Assembly (NCBI GenBank): GCA_918026815.1
Contig: CAKJVC010000157.1
Span: 1-64,000 of the forward strand
Reading direction: 5' to 3'
Source of the DNA: Chalara sp. BL73
Taxonomy: Eukaryota > Ascomycota > Leotiomycetes > Helotiales
Length of the DNA stretch: 64,000 nt
Shown: in pieces, positions 41,085 to 53,288 of the stretch
Layout of the letters: the number at the start of each line of letters is the position of its first letter
Position numbering within the stretch: position 1 is the first letter of the stretch
The notes under the pieces: generated by a model
What the model was told of the DNA's origin: nothing
The model's database searches: none
What the model saw: the letters and a program-made list of their open reading frames with translations, nothing else
Translations under genes and position numbers: made by a program

Positions 41085-42353
41085 ATGTCGTGGGGCGGGT
41101 ACCCAGGCCAAGGCTATCCGGGTCAGGGAGGAGGATACAATCAAGGCGGAGGATATAACCAAGGAGGGGAAGGAGGATACAATCAAGGAGGATATGGCGG
41201 TCCGCCACCGCAGCAATGGCAGCAACAAGACTACAACCAGGGCGGACAATATGGAGGTCCACAACATCACCAACAGGGCGGATATAACCAATACCCCCCT
41301 CAACGAGACTACAATAACTATCAACAAGGCGGGCATGGGGGTGGTAACTACGATCGTCATGCTGCACCGCCACCACATAATCCACAGCAGTTTGGTCACG
41401 GTGCTCCTGAAGGTTATACCTTTCAGTATTCGAACTGTACTGGCAAGCGCAAGGCTCTTCTGATTGGCATCAACTACTTTGGGCAGCAAGGGGAGCTGCG
41501 TGGGTGTATTAATGACACCAAGAATGTCTCATCTTTTCTTATGGAAAGATATAATTACAGGAGCGAGGACATGATTATATTGACAGATGACCAACAAAAC
41601 CCCCAGCTCCAACCCACGAAGCAGAATATATTGCGCGCCATGTCGTGGCTTGTCGCAAACGCACAGCCTGATGATGCATTGTTTTTGCATTACTCAGGGC
41701 ATGGAGGTCAGACTGAAGATTTAGACGGCGATGAAGAGGATGGAACGGATGAAGTGATATACCCGGTAGACTTCAAGAAAGCTGGACATATTGTCGATGA
41801 TCAAATTCATCAGATTGTTGTTAATCCATTGCAAGCTGGTGTACGGTTGACAGCCATCTTCGACTCGTGCCATTCGGGTTCAGTTTTAGATCTTCCATAT
41901 ATGTACTCCACAAAGGGAGTTTTGAAAGAGCCCAACCTAGCTGCTGAAGCAGGGCAAGGGTTGCTCTCCGCCATCTCTTCATATGCTCGCGGCGATCTAG
42001 GAGGTGTTGCCAGCTCAATCTTTGGATTTGCAAAGAAAGCATATAAAGGAGACGACGCATACCAAAAGACGATTCAAACTAAGACATCACCAGCCGACGT
42101 GATTATGTGGTCGGGAAGTAAAGACGATCAGACGTCGGCCGATGCAACGATTGCTTCTCAAGCTACGGGTGCCATGTCCTGGGCATTCATCTCAGCTATT
42201 AAGCAGAATCCTCAACAGAGCTATGTCGAATTGCTTAACAGTATACGGGACGTGCTGGAGACTAAGTATACCCAAAAGCCACAATTGTCCTGCAGTCATC
42301 CACTTGGTAAATCTTTATATCAGTTTGCTGGAAAATATGCTGACATTAAGTAG
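41085..42353 (+). CDS. MCA1: Metacaspase (clan CD cysteine peptidase), intact copy 2
   Basis: A single exon of 422 residues. Residues 1 to about 105 are a Q/G/Y/P-rich low-complexity head with repeated GGGYNQ units, like the prion-like head of yeast Mca1. The peptidase domain starts at [12 protein letters not shown] (about 121). The catalytic His is in LHYSGHGG (His206) and the catalytic Cys in IFDSCHSGS (Cys262). The acidic [12 protein letters not shown] after the His motif is typical. Fungal metacaspases are Ca2+-dependent, cleave after Arg/Lys, and act in protein-aggregate clearance, stress and cell death. The ATG lies in a good context (CATCATGTC) and no intron is needed. Normal length. 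Confidence 0.95.
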   Translation: MSWGGYPGQGYPGQGGGYNQGGGYNQGGEGGYNQGGYGGPPPQQWQQQDYNQGGQYGGPQHHQQGGYNQYPPQRDYNNYQQGGHGGGNYDRHAAPPPHNPQQFGHGAPEGYTFQYSNCTGKRKALLIGINYFGQQGELRGCINDTKNVSSFLMERYNYRSEDMIILTDDQQNPQLQPTKQNILRAMSWLVANAQPDDALFLHYSGHGGQTEDLDGDEEDGTDEVIYPVDFKKAGHIVDDQIHQIVVNPLQAGVRLTAIFDSCHSGSVLDLPYMYSTKGVLKEPNLAAEAGQGLLSAISSYARGDLGGVASSIFGFAKKAYKGDDAYQKTIQTKTSPADVIMWSGSKDDQTSADATIASQATGAMSWAFISAIKQNPQQSYVELLNSIRDVLETKYTQKPQLSCSHPLGKSLYQFAGKYADIK

Positions 42354-44324
42354 ATACCAACCTACTTTTCGTGATGTAAGCCTAGACCATTGTGGGGGCA
42401 AATTCACGAAGGTGCGCTCTGTAGGTTTTAGCGAGGGGATCAAAAGCATGAAGGCGGATAGATGGCAGAAGGGTAGTATTTCTCTCAAGAAACCTGGTGG
42501 TATAGTTTGTTATCAATGAATGATATTGCACTCTCAAAGGTAATGATTCCTCCTTTTCTGTACCCGAATTACTCTCTAGCAGAAAAGTGGTTTTTCTAAT
42601 TTATTGGCCGAATCCACTCCATGTATGCGCCAGGCCCCATAATCCATTTTTTTAAGATTAGTGTTGACTGAACTCAACCCTGGGCAACGTTGAATTGAAA
42701 AGCATACAGCCACTGTGATCTCTGTGGCAGCCCCTGCACCTCACGATGTTGGACTGGACTTAGTTTTACCCAATGGCGTGCCTATTAACCACATTCAGGA
42801 GATATTTAGTTACCTCTCACGAGTTAGTGTACCAAGGAGCTCCTGTGCTCCTCATTTGCAAGTATTCAAAAATGGATCATAGATTATTTGGAAAGAACGC
42901 GAACAGAGAGTGCGATGAATAGAAAGTTAATATTTTGGAGTACTGAAAGAAAAAGTTCTCCTTTATTCTATACTATACCTTTCACCAAACTACTCATTCT
43001 TGTGTATCACTTGCTTTAGGAGTATCTCAATCTCCTTCTGTTGCAATCTGCTTGAGAGCCAAGTGGTAGAGCTCAGCTGATGATTTGATTGGACTGTTTT
43101 TCTTCTGAGGTTGACTTACTTCAACAATCTTTGCTCCTTTAACGATTACAACAATGGTAAAGTCTCCATTATTGTGCATACTTTGAAAGTCCCTGGACGT
43201 GTTAATCTCCCTGTTGGCCGATGGCTCTTTTCCTTGGATTTTTGATGCCATTTGAGTGAAACCTAAGTTATAGATTAAGTGATAAACCTTAGACTTCATT
43301 TAGCTGTGGGAAGAAAAGATCAGGCAAATTCTAGGTTAAGGCTAGCGGTCATCTTATAAATCTAAGAAAGGACAAATACCTTTGTGAGTTTTGGAAACAA
43401 ATTGTTTCCTCGAGTTAAATTCGGACGACTACGGAACAGTGAGACTGTTACGCTTAGTTGCTAAGGCACAAAGGCATTGTGCGCACACATTTTCTTTATG
43501 GATTTAAATGATCAGTAATAAATGTAGATTTAAATAAAGAAGAAAGAACAATGAATCTTAAGTATTTTGACTATATTCTGATAGCCTACAATGTGCATAA
43601 TGCTATAATACTTAACGAAGACTTTGCAGCTACAATAGCAACAATGGATCTGCTTTTAAAACTCACTCGAAAAATCTCTCGCTCTTCAAGGCTGAACTAA
43701 GCTCCTGATCTAGGGCATCTCATTTAAATTTGGTTATCGTACAACGCCAAATACCCGAACTCTGTACTTTAGCAAAGATAGAGGCATGATAGGCTGTACA
43801 GCAGGCAGCCATCAGCAAGGATATGCATTTTGAACGAAGTATCCACTACAGGCTGTCAAATCATGCATGGACCAAAGTGGTAGTGATAGATTCGAGATGA
43901 AAGCAATCTCAGCAATGCCTCTGACTCTTAAACTAGTCATGAATATATCATCATTCAGACACGCTTTTTGGCTACCATGAGTGATCAGCCAAGCGTCATC
44001 ACTGGATCGTGCCATATTGTTAGAATTAATCTCAATAAAAGAAGTACAAGAATAACATCTATGCTATTAGTCATAAAGAACGACCAATATGATTCATCTT
44101 TTCGGTGGAAGTTTAACATTGAATGATTTTGATGTTACATGGAGGAGGATTGTGACACACATTTTGAGCTCCACTTTGATACTTGGCGCTCGCTTAATTC
44201 TCAACCCACCAGGCGATGCAGTCAACTTGTGGGTGGGGTCAAAATTCAAAAAACTACACATAAAACCACGCCTTTCAGCGCGACCCCTCTAGCCAGTCCC
44301 TACCTGTAGTCAAGCAACGTCAAG
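42354..44324. other. Intergenic region between metacaspase and eIF3c, copy 2
   Basis: Counterpart of 29519-31488, including the short minus-strand ORF 43027-43299 (possible BTB-like remnant) and the eIF3c promoter. No other gene supported. Confidence 0.5.
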
Positions 44325-47013
44325 ATGTCTCGATTTTTCAGCAAAGGGGATACCGACAGCGAGAGCAGCTCTTCTGACGAGGAAGAGCTCTACTCTGACG
44401 AGGAAGAAGAAGAGGAAAACAACGACTCTGACGAGGAAGATTCGGACGACGATGATGATGACGACTCAGATTCCAGCAGTGATAGCGATGGCCCAAGGAC
44501 TGGTGCAAACAGATTCATGAAAGATGCCGGCTCAGAAAGCGACTCAGACTCGGACGGCGAAGATCGCAAGGTGGTAAAGAGCGCCAAGGACAAACGTTTC
44601 GAGGAGTTGGAGGGCATCATCAAGAATATTGACAATGGAAAGAAGATCAATGATTGGGGTGTCATATCTACCGGTAAGTAGCCATTGGAAGAGAGTGGTC
44701 GTAGACTGGGCTGATGTTTGCGATCAGAATTCGACAAGCTCAATCAGAAGGTATCCAAAGGCTTCCAAGGTGGCAAGACCCCAAAGATATATATCCAGGC
44801 CATAGCAGATTTAGAGGACTTCATGAATGAGACGCTCGCAAAGCAGAAGGTTTCTACGAAGAAAATGACCGCAACAAATGCTCGTGGACTTAATGCTGTG
44901 AAACAGCGGATCAAGAAGAACAACAAGGACTTCCAAAAGGATATCGATGAGTACCGAGAAGATAAGGGTGGCTTTCTTCTAGAGTCTGATGAGGAAGAGG
45001 TTCCAGCCCCGAAAGTAAAGAAGACAAAGACAGCCACCGGAGTTCCAGTTCTGGCATTAGATGACGATGATGAAGGATTCTCGACTGTGGGCAAAGGTGG
45101 ACGAACACTCCAATTCACTCCCGAGAGTATCCTCAAGCACCTACGTACTATAATGGAATCTCGAGGGAAGAAGAACACAGACCGCGGAGAGCAGATCAAA
45201 ATTATGGAGAAGCTCTACGACGTTGCTATCACACCATATCAACGCATTCGAGTTCTATTAACCCTCATTTCCACAAGATTCGATCTGAGCACCGGAGCAC
45301 AGACTTATATGTCTCAAGAGCAATGGAATTCTGCCGAAAAGGAGCTTGGTAACCTTCTCAAGGAGCTTGAAGCCAACCCAGAGATCGTTGTCCTTGAAAA
45401 TGCAGAGGAGTGGGAGGACGATGAGAAGGCGCCAATTATCAACCCTGGCGACAAATTCAAGGTTCCTGGAAGCGTTGTATCATTTGTCGAGAGATTGGAT
45501 GATGAGCTCAACCGATCTCTGCAACAAATCGACCCTCATACTGCAGAGTATATCGAGAGGTTATCCGACGAGGGTGCTCTCTACAACAACATTGTTCGTA
45601 CGTTGATCTATGTTGAGACTGCTCGCAAAGACAAGAGCATAGACCTTAGCCAAGATAACCTCAACCGCATCATCTCTAGAAGATTAGATCACGCATACTT
45701 TAAGGTCAGTAGTAGTCGTACCTCAAATCGTTCCTTTACTAACAATGTTCTAGCCTGCAACCGTGGTGAAAATATTAGAGGAAAACTGCTGGAAGGCGCT
45801 TCCTCAGGATTTAGACTCCGCCATCACTCCACGGAATAAAGTATCGGATGCCATATCTCTTATCAACGTTCTTTGCAATTATCTCTATATTAACAGCGAT
45901 GGGATTCTTCGGGCTCGTGCTATGCTTAGCCAGATCTATTTCCTCGCTCTTCACGATACCTACTACAAAGCTCGCGATATGATGCTGATGTCTCATTTGC
46001 AAGAGAATATCGCCTCTTTCGACGTCCACAGTCAGATTCTCTTCAACCGGACATTGGTACAAGTTGGACTTTGTGCCTTCCGTGCCGGCCTGGTTTATGA
46101 AGCACAATCTACTCTCCAAGAAATCTGTGGAAGCGGACGTCAAAAGGAATTGCTTGCCCAAGGTGTCATGATCCAACGCTACAACCAGGTTTCTCCAGAG
46201 CAGGAGCGCCTTGAACGACAACGCCAACTTCCCTTTCATATGCACATCAATCTTGAGCTCCTAGAGTGTGTTTACCTCACATGCAGCATGCTCCTCGAAA
46301 TCCCTCTTCTCGCACAAACAGGATCCTCGCCTGACATTAAGAAGCGTGTCATCAGCAAGACCTACCGTCGCATGCTTGAGTACCATGAACGCCAAATCTT
46401 CACCGGCCCTCCCGAGAACACCCGAGACCATGTTATGCAAGCCTCTAAGGCATTGGCAGCAGGCGAATGGAAGAAGGCAACTGAATTCATTCACTCAATC
46501 AAGATCTGGGAGCTCATGGCCAAGCCCGACACCATTAAGGCAATGCTCTCAGAACAGATTCAGGAAGAGGGTCTCCGAACATACCTTTTCACTTACGCCC
46601 CTTTCTATGATACCCTCGCTGTTTCCACCCTCTCATCAATGTTTGAGCTATCAGACCGGAAGGTGGCTGCCATCGTCAGCAAGATGATTAGTCACGAGGA
46701 ACTGATGGCTGCCCTGGACCAAGTCAACTCATCAATCATATTTAGAAAGGGTGTAGAGTTAAGCAGATTACAGAGCTTAGCATTGACATTGAGCGACAAG
46801 GCAAGCGGGCTTATCGAATCCAATGAGCGAACTCTAGAAACGAGGACGCAGGGTACAGCCAATGCATTTGAGCGACAAGGGGGCCGTGGTGGGCGAGCGG
46901 GCAGGGGTGGAAATCGTGGACGCGGTGGAGGGGGACGTGGTGGTGGTGCACCTAGGCAGGCTGGCGGTACACAGTTCACAGGTGGTGCATTAGGTGCAGC
47001 CATCCGCGGTTAA
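44325..47013 (+). CDS. NIP1: Translation initiation factor eIF3 subunit c
   Basis: Three exons, 44325-44673, 44728-45704 and 45754-47013, encode 861 residues, the usual fungal length. Introns are 54 and 49 bp; the second has a perfect TACTAAC branch site. The N-terminus ([21 protein letters not shown]) is strongly acidic and Ser-rich, the part that in yeast Nip1 binds eIF1 and eIF5. The middle holds helical eIF3c-N repeats. The C-terminal third is the PCI region (about 620-790; [18 protein letters not shown], then [13 protein letters not shown]), followed by an RGG-rich tail. eIF3c is a core eIF3 subunit on the 40S ribosome. The gene spans the right edge of the duplication at 46602 and reads straight through it, so this is the only complete copy. 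Confidence 0.96.
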
Positions 47014-47740
47014 GAGAAAAATTGTATGTTGAGGAAAAAAAAATAGAATCATAATACCATGGAACCTGGCGCATAATTCCTCGCAAGCCTTCAAACACTG
47101 TCAAGATAGAAGCATCATCATCCTTTGAAATCTACATTCCCAGGCCAAGGACTCTTTATAAATTGCAAGCTACGACCTTTGACAAAGAGGATGGTGATAT
47201 TCTCTATCACTTTACTTCTCCAGGCTCAAGGTTTTTCGAGACTAACCTGCAGACCATTTTGACATCCTGAGCCCAAGTTACAATTGATCACGAGCTGTGA
47301 TTCATTATGCATAGGATTATACACAGCACTGAATAATATGGCACGAGATGTTTTTTAACGTATATCAAACTTAATTTTCTGGCGATTGTGATGCCATATT
47401 CAGGCTCCTTTTCATATGGGCCTCCCTGAGGCTAAGCGAGTTCGCTGCCCCTGAACCATAAACACGCCAACGATGAATAAAACGTATAAAGCTCACAGCA
47501 GGATGAAGGTAGGATGCAGATTCAAAACATTCGGAGACGTGTTCAGTTCAGGATAGCGTCAAGCGTTACGAGGGGAAAATTAAAGGGTGTGAATGGGTTG
47601 TAATCCTCGAGAGTGGTGACATCATCACCCCCCCTACTGGATCACCAATACAGAAACACTTGTAGTACGATGCATTGCAATTACTCTCCTCCCTTCCGTC
47701 GTTGGTGATACCTTCCAAAGGAAACCTGTCATAGCTCAAA
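47014..47740. other. Intergenic region after eIF3c
   Basis: 727 bp with no gene recognised; 3' flank of eIF3c and the promoter of the damaged gene that follows. Confidence 0.5.
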
Positions 47741-48548
47741 ATGTCAGATCCTAGAGACTACGAAGCGCCCCGACCCCGTCGCCTTGACGCAGAACCCTGA
47801 TACGTCGAAGAACACAAGCTTGGGGATCGATTATGAACCGCATCCTCCCGGGATAAGAATTCCTAAGGAGAGACGGAGGATTATCGATGATATTACGTCG
47901 TTGTACTCCGAGGGGCACCAGCGAGAGCGATATGTACGTGCTCATAACCGGTCATGGTCACTTATCACTTCCATGTTTGTGCCGAGTTACATGTGACACC
48001 CAGAGGGTCACCATGTAACCGATTTCGATTAGACGGAGATTCCGCACGGCGAGCGGGAAGTGCTATCTCTAATGATAAGAACACAGGCTCGTGTATGCAG
48101 AGAGATCAATCTACGAGGACCCATGGAGCTACTGTGATACTCGGTACAAGATTGCAGGATAGTGGTATGGTATGTACGTATCCCATTCCCCTCATAAACC
48201 TCACCATCAAGGAAGCCGAGTTAAGCCTCGAAGGAACCCCAAAGATGGTGGCATCCTCCAGCACGCTCGGCACGGAAATCGTCTCGTCTACGGACTCGGA
48301 GCTCATCTTCAAGCTTCGGCAAGAATACCAGCCGCACGGGCTCCCGAAGGAGGCAGTCAACAGCCTCGCCAGCTTGGGGTTTGGAGAACGATGAAGATGT
48401 GCGGGAGAGTGTAAAATATCATAAGGATATGTGGAACGAGAAGGATTATAGTCATGGGGGATTGGGGGAGGTGTTTAAGACGTTGAACGGCGACCATTTG
48501 ACGAAGATTACGGGACCAGATGAGGCGCTTAAAGAACCTGAGAGATAG
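47741..48548 (+). pseudogene. Disrupted NTF2/SnoaL-like protein gene
   Basis: Pieces of one protein appear in order in changing frames. They are an ATG start (MSDPRDYEAPRPRR), then NPDTSKNTSLGIDYEPHPPG and RRRIIDDITSLYS, then YEDPWSYCDTRYKIAG-stop-WYG. After an intron at 48170-48233 come TPKMVASSSTLGTEIVSS and FKLRQEYQPHG, and finally VKYHKDMWNEKDYSHGG to a stop at 48548. Three lesions are visible: an extra T near 47784, an in-frame TAG at 48160-48162 where the family has Gln, and an extra T near 48380. The splicing between 47934 and about 48097 could not be resolved in frame. The pattern matches a small ascomycete NTF2-like-fold family of unknown function (recognised from memory). Unlike the repeat block this is single-copy sequence, so real decay is likely, though T-run errors are possible. 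Confidence 0.6.
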
Positions 48549-48724
48549 GCTGTGTTGATAGAGAAATGAGAAGCTTTTCCATTCATTCGCGAATATGTGT
48601 CAGAATGCCATCCCAAGTCCCCATAAAGCTTTAAATGAGTCTTGCTTCAAAATCCCATTTTTTCGAACCCCAGATTCGGTCTTCCTGCAGAAAGCTGCTT
48701 TTATAGGCTGCATGTTTGAGTGGA

Positions 48725-49357
48725 TCAAGCAGTGAAAACATCATGCGGACCAACATCCGGAAAGCTGGTCTTGCCTCTAAGTCCATCCCAACCAAACCAT
48801 GCAATCTGTGCGATGTTTCTGTTATGGGCTGTCATTACAGCACCGTCAGATCCAGGATTATACCCCCACTACATCACCGGTATTAGCAACCTCATTGCAA
48901 TGCTCGAAAGTAAATATAAACAGATATGCTAATGATGCTTGTTGCAGGGAAGAGAAACAAAAATGAAAGCAATGATAGCAACGTACGCTGATCTCCCATC
49001 CTTCACTCGGGTTGATACCCTGATTGCAGGGCACAGCCCAGAAACTCTGTTCTGCTGGGGGCGCGGGTGAGGTTTGTTTGTCGAACAGCTGGCATTTGAA
49101 GTCGGGCGAGCCGTTGTTCCGGGAGATGTAGAAGGAGTATGCACAGCCATAGATCCAGGCGTCGCAATCTGGCACGATTATTGGTTAGCTCGAAGCAATG
49201 GGATAAGGAAGTTAGGGAAATTACATCGTTCGAGATGCTTGACGGTCCAGTGCACACCAGGAATTACACCTCGGTTGGTCAGAGACGAAGAGTCAACGGG
49301 CAGGGAGACGACGGCGGAGACAAGAGTCGCGAGGATGAGCAGAGGTTGGAAGTGCAT
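48725..49357 (-). CDS. Small secreted four-cysteine protein (effector-like)
   Basis: Three exons, 49357-49225, 49168-48987 and 48868-48725, join in frame to 152 residues; introns are 56 and 118 bp with GT-AG ends. Residues 1-19 (MHFQPLLILATLVSAVVSL) form a clear signal peptide with probable cleavage near Ser18-Leu19. The mature part contains GVHWTVKHLERYCDAWIYGC, then FKCQLF, then FWAVPCNQG, giving four cysteines that could make two disulphides. After them come GWEISWGYNP and a Trp/Phe-containing C-terminus. There is no membrane segment or GPI signal. The layout (HWTV near the N-terminus, four Cys, Trp-Gly motif) resembles small secreted proteins common in plant-associated ascomycetes, whose roles are mostly unknown. 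A role in host interaction is inference. Neighbours are the damaged gene at 47.7 kb and a HET gene. Confidence 0.8.
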
Positions 49358-50578
49358 TGTGACTTGATTTGGACTGAAACGTATTCAGATCCGAATTTCA
49401 CGAAGATAAAGTTTGAGTGACTTAGATTGTTGCGGTCGTGAGAGGAGAGCCTTAGCTATTTATACCATAGCCAAAAGCTAACGTAGCAGTACGATATGAG
49501 CTATAAAAGCAGACCACTCTTCACCAGGTTCTCCGTGGTTTGCATGCTTCATGTAACGCATTGGGAACTCCCAGGCAGCTTTGTTACTTGCCAATCTGGT
49601 CCCATCAACCTGTGTTCTTTGGCTCGTTCTTGCATCATGAGACATCTACCGGCTGATCATGCAGCGGAGGCACATCAGTAAAGAAACTTGAACACAAAGT
49701 ATCTATATACTGGCCGAAAGGTGATGATGTGCACATAGCAACGTGAAATATGCAGAGAACGTCGCAAGCCAAGTACAGTTCGTTTCTTCGAATCTGTTTC
49801 GGCAAATGTCAGGATAGATAGCGTAGCAAAGCAAGGACTGTTTGAAGCGCTGCATCAACGGCTACTTGTCGTTTTTTATGCTTAGCATCTCTAACAAGCC
49901 TTCGTAAGCTCGTGGTGACGATCCTGTTGTTTCCCCAGACGTGTGTAGAAGCCTTTCGAAAAATCTACCTCTAGACATTAGGGTAGAGTCACATCAATGC
50001 CATTTCGAGAAGCCGCTGGGAAGCGGGCAGTGGCATAATGAACAAATGTGAGTGTTGCACATATTGCATGTACCCGTGAACCGCGTCACGCTTGAGACGG
50101 CTTGTTCTTTAAGTTGTGCAGCAGAAAGATCGACATTGGGAATGGACTCCATGCTGACAACGTGCTATAGGTGAGCCGATTAGAATGGCTGAATTGCCAG
50201 AATGCATGGTGGGACATCTCTCCGCTCAAGGAAATTCGCCAGAGTTCCTACAATCCGTAATATTTATTATTTCCTAGATTATTAAGCTCTGAAGCCTAAG
50301 AATTCATTTGGCATGATCCAGTTGTGGTAAATGTCACAATAGCGCGGAACCACTTGGTGACATCTTGGAGTAGAATCAGTGCTCCCCAGCTTATAGAACA
50401 CAGGCGGCAACTTATTTTGCTCCGAGTCAGTTCCTCTACCTTAAACTCACTAACGAGAAGAACATTGGCTGCTTTGGGATAATGTGGAGAGTGCGACGTT
50501 CAATAGGTGTGATGTCCTCATCATAGACATCTCATCAGAGCAATTTTCATTTCTCTTTGTGAGATCGGTTAAGTTCTC
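49358..50578. other. Intergenic region between the secreted protein gene and the HET gene
   Basis: 1.2 kb holding the promoter of the minus-strand secreted protein gene at the left end and the HET 3' flank at the right. No further gene supported. Confidence 0.5.
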
Positions 50579-53206
50579 TTACTCCAAGCAAACAATACCC
50601 AATCTAGGGCCTGCTCTCTTCCAAGCTACTTTATCAACCTTCCCTATGCCGAGTCGCTTCGCAGCAGTCCTTTCCTCATTCCATTCAACTAACATTACAT
50701 TATATAGTGGATAACCCTCCACTGCAGGCTCGTAATCTAGGCCGTAATACTGCGTCTCGGATAGCACAACGAAATCGTGTTTCTGGGCGGAAAGTTTGGG
50801 AGTTGCCTCGCCATCAAGAAGTAGGGTACCCACTTTCCGGGCAGAAAGGAGCAGAGTATAGCGGAGCGGCGGATCATCAGGATTGACCAGTGCATCCCGC
50901 ACCTGTGGAGCTGCTTTGCCGAGGGACATGAGTGGGGTGGAGAGGATGGATGTTCGGAAGAGGAGATGGCGAGAACAGAGACTGGCGAGCATCGTAGGAG
51001 GCAAATCAGCAGCTTCTAGGGTGGACAACTGCGAAGGTTCTGTTCCAGATGGAAATGGATGTCTATCCCATTCCTCTGGTAAAGTGGAATTCTTTGCAAA
51101 GAAAGGGATCCCAAGTCCACTTTTGTTCAATAGTGTCAGTTCACTCGTATTCTTGTGCTTTACATGCCATCTGACGAGTGGCCGGATGCGCTCTTCCGAA
51201 AGTTGACCATTTGGATTAATGGGAAGGCGTCGGAGGATGCCTAACAGCTCGTCGGTTTTAACTTGAAAAGGCTCTTCATACTTGATTCTCCCCTTCCAAC
51301 CAGCCCAAGACCAACTTGGAAAATCTGATTTTTCTGTATCACGTCGTTCAAGTTTTGCGGTTGGCTGCCATAGTAAAGCTATATCAAACAATATTTCTGG
51401 AAGTCCATACCTCATCGGATATTTGAAGAGTTGTCGAAATATGTGGAGAAGGCCACCCATGGCAGCCAAGATATCATCATCATTTGTCAATTCCCGATCA
51501 GTATATTGCTCTATAAGCTCTGCATAACGCATAAAAATCTGCGATCGAACAAGATGCGTTGTATGATCTGGGAAGACTACTATACTGCTATCCCCTGTTT
51601 CGTCGCTACCAAGTGACTGTTTCCTGAGTGTGAGCCATGGAAGCTTAGAGTAATGACCCCCTTTGTCTTCAGCTAGCATATCTTCATGGGCAATAAAGCG
51701 TCGACAGTGCCAAAACATATGACCACCTTGGAATATGAGTAGTCGTCGCGATAAAAGTCTTTCCTGAAATGTCCAGGCTCGCGAGTTCCAGATCATTTCA
51801 TCCAAATCCTGTGGAACTTCTGTTGGAGTTAATAAACGAACTCCATTTTCAATCTGCACAGTGTCCTGTTTCAGAAACCTGGTATGCTCACGAACGCCAG
51901 CAATACCCATCATAGAAGTGTCAGAGTCTGCGGCAACAATTGTTAAAGCTGCTTTGGAATAAATCCAATCCATCGCCGCGATCTGACGAATCCTCTCTTC
52001 CTGAATAGGTCGAAGGTCCTCATCATCCTCAAGGTCCTGGTCCTGAACAATGCAAAGAGCATCAACCCATAGATACTGTTCCCCAGTACCATTCACCACC
52101 TCTATTGCATCCTTTACAGTATTTGGTACTCCGTGCCAGAACTCCCGTAGTCCGCCTCTGCTGCTTAGTTGCCTAGCATTAAAACGGCTGAGCTTTAATG
52201 TCTCAATTGCTGGTTGTCCCCATACATAACTCAGAGCCACAAACCTGACTTCATCACTAGGAGTTGTTTTGACTATACAATTGTTCTTTACATCTATGAG
52301 CCGAAGCGATGGGGGTGCCTGTACTACGCTTGACCAACTCTGCTCGCCGCATTGTGTTCTGTGATGAAACTCGCACTCTTTCAGCCATGTTGAGCTAAGA
52401 CTCAGATTGATTCGTCGAGAGTTTATTAAGTTTCCATATCTTAAAGGTTTATCTCCAGTGCTAATTTGTGGACGTTCTTGTACTCGGAGAGGAAATTGAG
52501 ACAGAGTTGTGAGTGGTGCGCCAGGACCCCTACCATGACCCAGAAGACGTGCCTGAACCTGACCTGAGCGAAGTATGTCGGCATATGTATGTATTGTTAC
52601 TCGAAGATAGCACTCCAAAGGATGTATAAGATCTTCTTTGGCGAGTATCGGGTTTAATCTCTGTGTTTCTGATGGTCGTGGTTCTCGATTCTTGAGCTCT
52701 ATATCTTCAGCTCCTGCACCGGAGCCGCCACGAGTCGCAGTCAGGGCAACTTTCATCATCATTGGAATGAGGGAACTTGTTGCAACTTGTGCCCTTCGCT
52801 TAGCTCTGTGCTTTAGAGCTACCGGGTCAAGGTAATGGAAAGCACCTTCTTTGAATTCTCTCCCGTAGCCGAATGGCCAGTGATCGTCTGTGTACTTCGA
52901 TTGGCTCATATCCATCCACTGTGTAAATGGCTTTCCCTTGAGATGTGGTTGAAGAAATTCTGCAACCTGCGGGTGTTGAAAGGGATCATTCTCTGGGCGG
53001 GAAATGTTTCTCAAGAAATATGCACATAGCCGGCACCAACCAGCGTGATATATGATTCGCTCTAATGGAGTTACGAAAGTGATTTCAGTTCTTGAGCTTT
53101 TATCTCGAGCCTGAACGGTGGCTTCATCAGGAAACTTCTCACATCTGCTGCAAAGTCCATTCCAACCTTTTACGTAGTTTGCATAATCCCGTAGGTCATC
53201 CGTCAT
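50579..53206 (-). CDS. HET-domain (heterokaryon incompatibility) protein
   Basis: A single long exon of 875 residues from the first in-frame ATG at 53206. The N-terminal part has a Cys-rich element (GLCSRCEKF, then WCRLCAYF) often seen ahead of HET domains. The HET domain spans about residues 310-490: VRFVALSYVWG, YLWVDALCIVQDQ, IYSKAALTIVAA and SRAWTFQERLLSRRLLIF are its conserved blocks. The C-terminal 350 residues show no recognised domain. HET proteins mediate nonself recognition and cell death after hyphal fusion; the specificity of this one is unknown. The frame stays open upstream of the ATG to about 53330, beyond the ATG and without another start, which suggests an additional 5' exon (see 53289-53885). 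No lesions seen. Confidence 0.92.
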   Translation of the reverse strand: MTDDLRDYANYVKGWNGLCSRCEKFPDEATVQARDKSSRTEITFVTPLERIIYHAGWCRLCAYFLRNISRPENDPFQHPQVAEFLQPHLKGKPFTQWMDMSQSKYTDDHWPFGYGREFKEGAFHYLDPVALKHRAKRRAQVATSSLIPMMMKVALTATRGGSGAGAEDIELKNREPRPSETQRLNPILAKEDLIHPLECYLRVTIHTYADILRSGQVQARLLGHGRGPGAPLTTLSQFPLRVQERPQISTGDKPLRYGNLINSRRINLSLSSTWLKECEFHHRTQCGEQSWSSVVQAPPSLRLIDVKNNCIVKTTPSDEVRFVALSYVWGQPAIETLKLSRFNARQLSSRGGLREFWHGVPNTVKDAIEVVNGTGEQYLWVDALCIVQDQDLEDDEDLRPIQEERIRQIAAMDWIYSKAALTIVAADSDTSMMGIAGVREHTRFLKQDTVQIENGVRLLTPTEVPQDLDEMIWNSRAWTFQERLLSRRLLIFQGGHMFWHCRRFIAHEDMLAEDKGGHYSKLPWLTLRKQSLGSDETGDSSIVVFPDHTTHLVRSQIFMRYAELIEQYTDRELTNDDDILAAMGGLLHIFRQLFKYPMRYGLPEILFDIALLWQPTAKLERRDTEKSDFPSWSWAGWKGRIKYEEPFQVKTDELLGILRRLPINPNGQLSEERIRPLVRWHVKHKNTSELTLLNKSGLGIPFFAKNSTLPEEWDRHPFPSGTEPSQLSTLEAADLPPTMLASLCSRHLLFRTSILSTPLMSLGKAAPQVRDALVNPDDPPLRYTLLLSARKVGTLLLDGEATPKLSAQKHDFVVLSETQYYGLDYEPAVEGYPLYNVMLVEWNEERTAAKRLGIGKVDKVAWKRAGPRLGIVCLE

Positions 53207-53288
53207 CTTAGCCCCTGACGACTGCCACAAATCGGATGAGCTTTTTTGTGTGGCGGTACTGACAGTTTCCGCTGCTGCCCTGACATTG

